From: DASXBA01 sp046729895
GTDB taxonomy: Bacteria; Actinomycetota; Thermoleophilia; Solirubrobacterales; Thermoleophilaceae
Reading direction: 5' to 3'
Assembly (NCBI GenBank): GCA_046729895.1
Contig: JBKPHP010000243.1
Location: forward strand, 1-8,438
DNA length: 8,438 bases
Shown piece by piece: positions 5,765 to 8,438 of this stretch. Numbering within the stretch: position 1 is the first letter of the stretch; every line of letters begins with the position of its first letter. The notes under the pieces were generated by a model. It saw nothing but the letters and a program-made list of their open reading frames with translations, did not search any database and was not told where the DNA came from. A program made the translations under genes and the position numbers.

Positions 5765-6703
5765 GTGAAGACGCGCATGGACGCGCCTGGCAAGAGGTTG
5801 CCTGTAGCCGCGCTTGCCCTGGGCTTGATTGCTATTGCACCGTACGCGGGGTGGGCGGCGCCCACGGCCTCGGCGGCGCCCACGGATCAAGCGGCCGCCG
5901 GCGTCACGATCTCCGGCGCCGCCGTGGTGCACAAGGTCCGCTACGGCGAGCGCATGACCCTGAGCGGATCGGTCGCGGGCGGCGGCGAGGTCCGCCTGGA
6001 GCATGCACCCGCCGGCCGGGGCTGGCGAGCCGTCGCCACGACTCGCTCGAATGCCGGTGGGTCGTACACGTTCTCCGTTCTGGCCAGAGAGTCCGGCGCC
6101 TACCGCGCCGTGGCGGGCGCCAGGGTGTCGACGTCGCACCACGTGACGGTCGTTGCCAAGCTTTCGGGGAGCGCGAGCCGACATGTGCGGGTGGGACGCA
6201 GGATCCGCGTACGCGGCGCCCTCAAACCGGGCCTGGGCGGGCGCACCGTGCGGCTTCAGCTTCGCTACCGCGGGAGGTGGAGGACCGTCGACCGCACTCG
6301 GACGCGTGGCGGAGGCCGCTTCCGCGCCGCCTGGCGCCCCTCTCGCGCCGGCAGCTATCGCCTGAGGGTGAAGTTCGGCGGTGATCGGAGCAACGCCGCC
6401 GTCAGCCGCAAGCTGCGCGGCCCCACCTATGTCTATCGGCCGGCGGCCGCATCTTGGTACGGCCCCGGCTTCTACGGCGGCCGCACCGCCTGCGGCTATG
6501 CGCTGACCGCCTCGATCAAGGGCGTGGCGCACAGGTCCCTGCCCTGCGGCACGCGTGTGCGTCTCCGCTACCACGGGCGCACCACGGTGGCAACGGTGAT
6601 CGACCGCGGGCCCTTTGCGGGGAACCGCGAATGGGACCTGACGCCGGCCACCAAGCGGGCACTCGGCTTTGGCTCGCTCGGCACGGTCTGGTCTACCCGC
6701 TAG
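5765..6703 (+). CDS. Secreted RlpA-like protein: two beta-sandwich repeats plus C-terminal double-psi beta-barrel
   Basis: 312 residues. Signal peptide: basic N-region (R4, K10, R11), hydrophobic core 12-28, and Ala-rich cleavage options near 31-38, with no lipobox, so it is secreted rather than lipidated. Two tandem related units follow (about 47-130 and 131-220). Each has the pattern VRYGERMTLSG / VRVGRRIRVRG, then VRL, a GxW strand, and GGSYTF...GAYRAV / GGRFRA...GSYRLRV, as in Ig-like or invasin-like beta sandwiches. The C-terminal 228-312 is an RlpA-type barrel: ASWYGPGF, His256 in GVAHRSLPCGT, Asp280 in VIDRGPF and Asp291 in WDLTP. RlpA enzymes cleave denuded glycan strands of peptidoglycan; lytic activity here is inferred. 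Cys243 and Cys261 could form a disulfide. GTG 5765 has AAGGGG 10 nt upstream; ATG 5777 is the alternative. Expression is probably set by the c-di-AMP riboswitch in its leader. Confidence 0.9.
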   Translation: MKTRMDAPGKRLPVAALALGLIAIAPYAGWAAPTASAAPTDQAAAGVTISGAAVVHKVRYGERMTLSGSVAGGGEVRLEHAPAGRGWRAVATTRSNAGGSYTFSVLARESGAYRAVAGARVSTSHHVTVVAKLSGSASRHVRVGRRIRVRGALKPGLGGRTVRLQLRYRGRWRTVDRTRTRGGGRFRAAWRPSRAGSYRLRVKFGGDRSNAAVSRKLRGPTYVYRPAAASWYGPGFYGGRTACGYALTASIKGVAHRSLPCGTRVRLRYHGRTTVATVIDRGPFAGNREWDLTPATKRALGFGSLGTVWSTR

Positions 6704-7790
6704 CGGAGCGAACCGGCAAGAGGCTCAACTGATCCCGAGGGGCGGCTTCCGCCGGGCGCCGCGCCTCTTCATCCAGCCCGGCGACTCGCACCCCCAGCAG
6801 GCGGACGGGGAGCCGCGGGTCGAGCTGCCGCAGAAGCTCCAGGGCGACGAACAGCACCGTGTCGTGGTCGCAGGCCGGCTGAGCGATGGTCCGTGCCCGC
6901 GTAACGGTCCGGAAGTCCGCGAAGCGCACCTTAATCCCGATCGTTCGCCCACTGCGTCCCTGCCGGCGCAGCGTCTCGCACAGCTCTCCGCAGAGTCGCT
7001 CCAGCACCGGGTCGAGCGCCGCCCTTCCCACCAGGTCGTGGTCGAAGGTCGTCTCCCTGGACTCCGACTTCGCGACACGCACCGTCTTGAGGGGACGCTC
7101 GTCCTCGAAGCGGGCGAGCCGCCCCAGGTGCGGCCCCAGATTCGCCCCGAACCACTCCGACAGCCGGCCCTCCGGCACGGCCGCAAGCTGTCCAAGCGTC
7201 TTCACCCCCCGCGCCTGGAGCCGCTCCACTGTCTTGGGGCCGATGCCCGGGATCAGCCCGGGGGACGCCTCGGCGAAGCGCGCCGCCGCCTGCTCGCGGC
7301 TGAGCTCCAGGAAACCGTCCGGCTTGTCCGCATCCGAGGCCACCTTCGCCACCAGCTTGCTCGGCCCGATCCCGATGGATGAGCTGAGGGCCGTCGCGTC
7401 CATGACCGCGGCCTTCACACGTCGTGCGGCTGCGCGCGGCCGCTCGAGCCCGGTGAGGTCGAGGTAGGCCTCGTCGAGGCCGATCACCTCCACGCGATCC
7501 ACTTGCTGGCGCAGCACGGCCATGACCTCGCGTGAGCGCTCCCGGTAGTGCGTGAAGTCGGGAGGGAGGAATACGGCCTGTGGGCAGAGACGGCGCGCCC
7601 GCTCGGCCGGAGTGGCCGAGAAGACCCCGAAGCCTCGCGCTTCGTAGCTCGCCGTTGTTACCACCGCGCGCGGACCGCTGCCCCCAACCACGACCGGCTT
7701 TCCGCGCAACTCGGGGCGGCGCTGCAGCTCGCAGGCCACGTAGAAGGCGTCCATGTCGATATGTCCGTAGACGCGGCACGCACCAGCCAC
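6693..7790 (-). CDS. dinB: DNA polymerase IV (Y-family, DinB)
   Basis: 365 residues, full length for an error-prone translesion polymerase. Catalytic motif HIDMDAFYVACE gives Asp12 and the steric-gate aromatic Tyr17. SYEARGFGVFSATPAERARRLCP (48-70) is the finger signature, and GLDEAYLDLTG supplies the second metal pair Asp106/Glu107. The thumb contains SIGIGPSKLVAKVASDADKPDGF (138-160) and the helix-hairpin-helix IPGIGPKTVERL (180-191). The little-finger domain follows, and the tail DQLSLLP (353-359) looks like a beta-clamp binding motif. The start is GTG at 7790, placed by homology a few residues before the first motif. No Shine-Dalgarno is evident, and the frame stays open upstream to past 8021, so an earlier start or N-terminal extension cannot be ruled out. 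I see no SOS-type (GAAC-N4-GTTC) box upstream. The 3' end overlaps the convergent RlpA-like gene by 11 nt. Confidence 0.95.
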   Translation of the reverse strand: MAGACRVYGHIDMDAFYVACELQRRPELRGKPVVVGGSGPRAVVTTASYEARGFGVFSATPAERARRLCPQAVFLPPDFTHYRERSREVMAVLRQQVDRVEVIGLDEAYLDLTGLERPRAAARRVKAAVMDATALSSSIGIGPSKLVAKVASDADKPDGFLELSREQAAARFAEASPGLIPGIGPKTVERLQARGVKTLGQLAAVPEGRLSEWFGANLGPHLGRLARFEDERPLKTVRVAKSESRETTFDHDLVGRAALDPVLERLCGELCETLRRQGRSGRTIGIKVRFADFRTVTRARTIAQPACDHDTVLFVALELLRQLDPRLPVRLLGVRVAGLDEEARRPAEAAPRDQLSLLPVRSASG

Positions 7791-7952
7791 AAGCCAACGG
7801 TACGCGGCGGCCCGGCCGGTTCCGTCGGCCGGGTGGCGGTACGGAGGCGGAACAACGGACGCTCGACGGCCTGCCGGAGCTGATCGGGGGAGATCCTCAT
7901 CCTCCGGCTCGGGCGGCGGTCCTGGCGCAGGAGGGGGGAGCAGAATCCGTTC

Positions 7953-8134
7953 TACTTCCCACCCCTCCTCCGCCAGGTCGGCGAGGTAGACCGTCGCCGC
8001 GTGCTCGATCAGCCGCTCGAGGGAACCTGCTGGTGCGCGGCGTCCCTGCGCAGCGCGCTCCAGACGCCAGCCGGCAGCGCCAGCTCGACCGCGGCCTCGC
8101 GGCCGCGCGCCGCGCGGCTGGCCGGCGGAACCAC
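7953..8134 (-). pseudogene. Frameshifted ribbon-helix-helix-like reading frame
   Basis: From GTG 8134 one frame gives REAAVELALPAGVWSALRRDAAHQ and then QVP, ending at a TGA at 8009-8011. The next frame continues the apparent protein without a gap as LERLIEHAATVYLADLAEEGWEV. Adding one base in the GGG run at 8021-8023 would join them into a plausible RHH-type DNA-binding domain (strand, helix, turn with V-P-L-E-R, helix with HAA..YLADL). Third-position GC is high in both halves, each in its own frame, and drops after about 7960. This fits either a one-base deletion in a recently broken gene or a homopolymer error in the assembly. The second frame runs on without a stop into the dinB frame. No good ribosome binding site is seen at 8134, and the upstream limit is uncertain. 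Family assignment is by overall pattern only. Confidence 0.45.
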
Positions 8135-8194
8135 GCAGCAGGATCGCTCGCCCGGCCCCCGGTGTAACAGGCCGTTGGCCCTACCGCGAGCGCG

Positions 8195-8212
8195 TGTTGC
8201 AGTTCTGTTGCA
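8195..8212. repeat. TGTTGCA direct repeat pair, 11-bp period, upstream of RHH-like gene
   Basis: TGTTGCA occurs at 8195-8201 and again at 8206-8212, so the copies are one helical turn apart on the same DNA face. The pair ends 11 nt before the ATG at 8224 of an RHH-like protein. RHH regulators often bind tandem short sites in their own promoter, so an autoregulatory operator is possible. It could be chance, as only two 7-bp copies are present. Confidence 0.4.
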
Positions 8213-8223
8213 CGGACGCGAGT

Positions 8224-8438
8224 ATGCGCCGTATGCGTAGCATCCACTTCCGGGTCTCCGACGAGATGTACATCCTCATCCAGCGGGGGGCGGAGGACGT
8301 CGGGGCCTCGGTGGCGCACTTCTGCCGCGAGGCCGCGATCGCCCGGGCGGTGCTCTGGGAGGCGCGCCGCGGCTTCGACTGGACGGACCCCGAGGTCTGG
8401 GATCAGATCATGGAGCAGGTCCAGCAGGTCGAAGAGCA
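8224..8438 (+). CDS. Ribbon-helix-helix (CopG/Arc-like) protein, N-terminal part, cut by window edge
   Basis: 71 complete codons are visible with no stop before the right edge. The opening MRRMRSIHFRVSDEMYILIQRGAEDVGASVAHF has the RHH layout: a short basic beta strand (RSIHFRVS), helix 1 (DEMYILIQRGAEDV), the G-x-S-V turn, and helix 2 (AHFCREAAIARAVLWEARR). It then continues into an acidic/Trp-rich tail (FDWTDPEVWDQIMEQVQQVEE). Family members are small dimeric DNA-binding proteins, often antitoxins or autoregulators. ATG 8224 or in-frame ATG 8233 could be the start; neither has a strong Shine-Dalgarno. TGTTGCA repeats lie just upstream. Any toxin partner would lie beyond the window, so function stays open. 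Confidence 0.6.
   Translation, partial: MRRMRSIHFRVSDEMYILIQRGAEDVGASVAHFCREAAIARAVLWEARRGFDWTDPEVWDQIMEQVQQVEE

Larger units (their letters stand above)
7791..8223. other. 433-nt region without an intact gene, between dinB and an RHH-like gene
   Basis: Apart from the frameshifted minus-strand RHH-like segment (7953-8134), I see no intact gene here. Stretch 7791-7950 is open in the dinB frame but with poor third-position GC there, so it is more likely spacer. A minus-strand frame beginning at ATG 7900 (MRISPDQLRQAVERPLF) has good codon bias for about 40 codons but then runs inside dinB in another frame. The end near 8195-8212 carries two TGTTGCA repeats. Two divergent RHH-like frames facing away from 8135-8223 make this a plausible shared control region. 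Confidence 0.4.

Noticed and set aside
5602..6574. Minus-strand frames across the riboswitch and the RlpA-like gene
   Set aside because: They run through a structured RNA and opposite a gene with signal peptide and RlpA motifs; no coding evidence of their own.
7658..7900. 80-codon minus-strand frame starting MRISPDQLRQAVERPLF
   Set aside because: The first 40 codons have good third-position GC, but GGAGG abuts the ATG with no spacing and the rest lies inside dinB in another frame. Kept only as a remark in the gene-free region.
7897..8319. 140-codon minus-strand frame over the RHH-like segments
   Set aside because: Arg/Ala/Pro-rich translation without pattern; the RHH-like frames on either strand explain the codon bias better.

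Overview
The window is very GC-rich, with codon third positions strongly G/C. It carries Actinobacteria-type features: a wax ester/TAG synthase (WS/DGAT), an RlpA-like wall protein behind a cyclic-di-AMP (ydaO-type) riboswitch, a CRP-type TGTGA-N6-TCACA palindrome, and GTG/TTG starts. An actinobacterium, perhaps of the Thermoleophilia (Solirubrobacterales/Gaiellales) type, fits best. That placement is an inference from gene content, not a phylogenetic result.

Positions 1-3425 (minus strand) look like one tightly spaced operon read right to left: amtB (ammonium channel), glnB (PII), an unrecognised 379-aa soluble protein, and the start of an SPFH/flotillin-like membrane protein that runs off the left edge. 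Junctions are 3 nt, 15 nt and a 10-nt overlap. The PII protein lacks the T-loop tyrosine that is uridylylated or adenylylated in many bacteria. The channel has Phe at the position of E. coli AmtB Trp148.

Positions 3426-3588 are the amtB leader and presumed promoter, with a hairpin-forming inverted repeat. Positions 3589-5508 (minus strand) hold a WS/DGAT acyltransferase followed 18 nt later by a YbaK/EbsC-type aminoacyl-tRNA deacylase, probably one transcript.

Positions 5509-5764 form a compact divergent control region. A perfect 16-bp CRP/FNR-family palindrome sits between the WS/DGAT gene and a rightward transcript that begins with a recognisable c-di-AMP riboswitch. That transcript encodes a secreted protein with two tandem beta-sandwich-like repeats and a C-terminal RlpA-type double-psi beta-barrel. 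The layout recalls the dual Crp/ydaO control known for the resuscitation-promoting factor gene rpfA in Streptomyces.

Positions 6693-7790 (minus strand) encode DNA polymerase IV (DinB), convergent with the RlpA-like gene and overlapping its 3' end by 11 nt. Positions 7791-8223 lack an intact gene. They hold what looks like a frameshifted ribbon-helix-helix (RHH) reading frame on the minus strand and a pair of TGTTGCA direct repeats 11 bp apart. A second RHH-like gene starts at 8224 on the plus strand and is cut by the right edge. I see no tRNA, rRNA, CRISPR array or transposase.
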